Shown here: positions 5,077 to 5,393 of the stretch, piece by piece | How positions within the stretch are numbered: the first letter of the stretch is position 1 | Layout of the letters: each line of letters starts with the position of its first letter | Origin: JALZAA01 sp035316025 | GTDB taxonomy: Bacteria > Actinomycetota > Acidimicrobiia > IMCC26256 > JACDBD01 | Direction: 5' to 3' | DNA length: 5,393 nucleotides | Assembly (NCBI GenBank): GCA_035316025.1 | Contig: DATFXL010000087.1 | Span: 1 to 5,393 of the forward strand | Translations under genes and position numbers: made by a program | The notes under the pieces: generated by a model | Seen by the model: the letters and a program-made list of their open reading frames with translations, nothing else | The model's database searches: none | Told to the model about the DNA's origin: nothing

Positions 5077-5393
5077 ATGGTCACCATTGCCACACCTGCC
5101 TCGCCCACGACGGCGTCACAACCTCTCGCGCCTACCTCCCCCCGGAGCGCGCGAGCGCTGAGCACCCTCGTGCAGCGGCGATTCGCGCTCAGCGTTCGCA
5201 CGCCGCGAGAGCTCCTCGTACCGCTGCTCACGCCCGTCCTGTTCGCACTGGTCATCGCTCCCGCACTCGCCGATCAGGTAACCAACGTCGGCGGGATCGA
5301 CTACATGAGCTTCGTCGCGATCGCAACGGTTGGACTCTTGCTGCCCCTCAGCTGCATGTCGGCGGGTATCGGCGTGCTCGTCGATCGCGAAAG
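5077..5393 (+). CDS. ABC-2 type permease, DrrB-like (3' end outside window)
   Basis: The first 105 residues of a membrane permease are visible before the right edge. A Ser/Thr/Pro/Ala-rich cytosolic N-terminus (1-25) leads to the amphipathic stretch LSTLVQRRFALSVRTPRELL (28-47), typical of ABC-2 permeases. A first membrane span follows at about 46-64 (LVPLLTPVLFALVIAPALA). A short external loop containing GGIDYMSF (72-79) matches the DrrB-type 'DYxxF' position and leads into a second span (about 79-101) ending at the cytosolic VDRE. Full-length relatives have six spans and about 250-280 residues. With the ATPase upstream it should form the exporter channel. The short 16-bp gap and shared promoter indicate one transcript. 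Whether the rest of the gene is intact cannot be seen. Confidence 0.88.
   Translation, partial: MVTIATPASPTTASQPLAPTSPRSARALSTLVQRRFALSVRTPRELLVPLLTPVLFALVIAPALADQVTNVGGIDYMSFVAIATVGLLLPLSCMSAGIGVLVDRE

Noticed and set aside
3078..5255. A single 725-residue minus-strand open frame running from the sigma factor through the whole exporter region
   Set aside because: Only the part downstream of 3989 resembles a protein family. The rest is antisense to the intact ABC ATPase gene and crosses the mirrored promoters; it is a high-GC shadow frame.

Overview
The window is high-GC DNA with G/C-ending codons, GTG starts and SnoaL-tailed ECF sigma factor and DrrAB-type genes, which together point to an actinobacterium. 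No rRNA, tRNA, CRISPR array or complete insertion sequence is visible. The genus cannot be fixed from this stretch.

Left part (1-925): the C-terminal catalytic half of a tyrosine recombinase runs in from the left edge and ends at 489. A small VOC (glyoxalase/bleomycin-resistance fold) gene converges on it from the minus strand (925 to 578). Middle (926-2809): a non-coding gap of about 275 bp carries a nested inverted repeat and separates the VOC gene from a divergent flavoprotein monooxygenase of the PheA/TfdB/aromatic-polyketide hydroxylase group (start best placed at GTG 1202). A convergent gap of 268 bp (2810-3077) follows. It holds no confident gene, only an unassigned minus-strand open frame that may be a remnant.

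Right part (3078-5393): the best-supported regulatory unit. A minus-strand ECF sigma factor with a SnoaL-like C-terminal extension (ECF41/SigJ-like, with the WLPEP linker motif and a C-terminal NPEKL motif) is divergent from an operon of a DrrA-type ABC ATPase and a DrrB-type ABC-2 permease, the latter cut by the right edge. The 126 bp between the two start codons holds two back-to-back copies of the same promoter pattern, TGTCACA-N16-CGTCCT, one facing each gene. This is the pattern known for ECF41 sigma factors. The simplest reading is that the sigma factor activates its own gene and the exporter operon from one symmetric control region.

The monooxygenase, VOC protein and drug-type exporter would fit chemical defence or modification of an aromatic compound, but no substrate can be read from the sequence. 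The ECF41 promoter pattern is absent upstream of the monooxygenase and VOC genes, so a single regulon for everything is not supported. The window does not show a radically new system. The sigma factor/exporter divergon with mirrored promoters is the item most worth following up.
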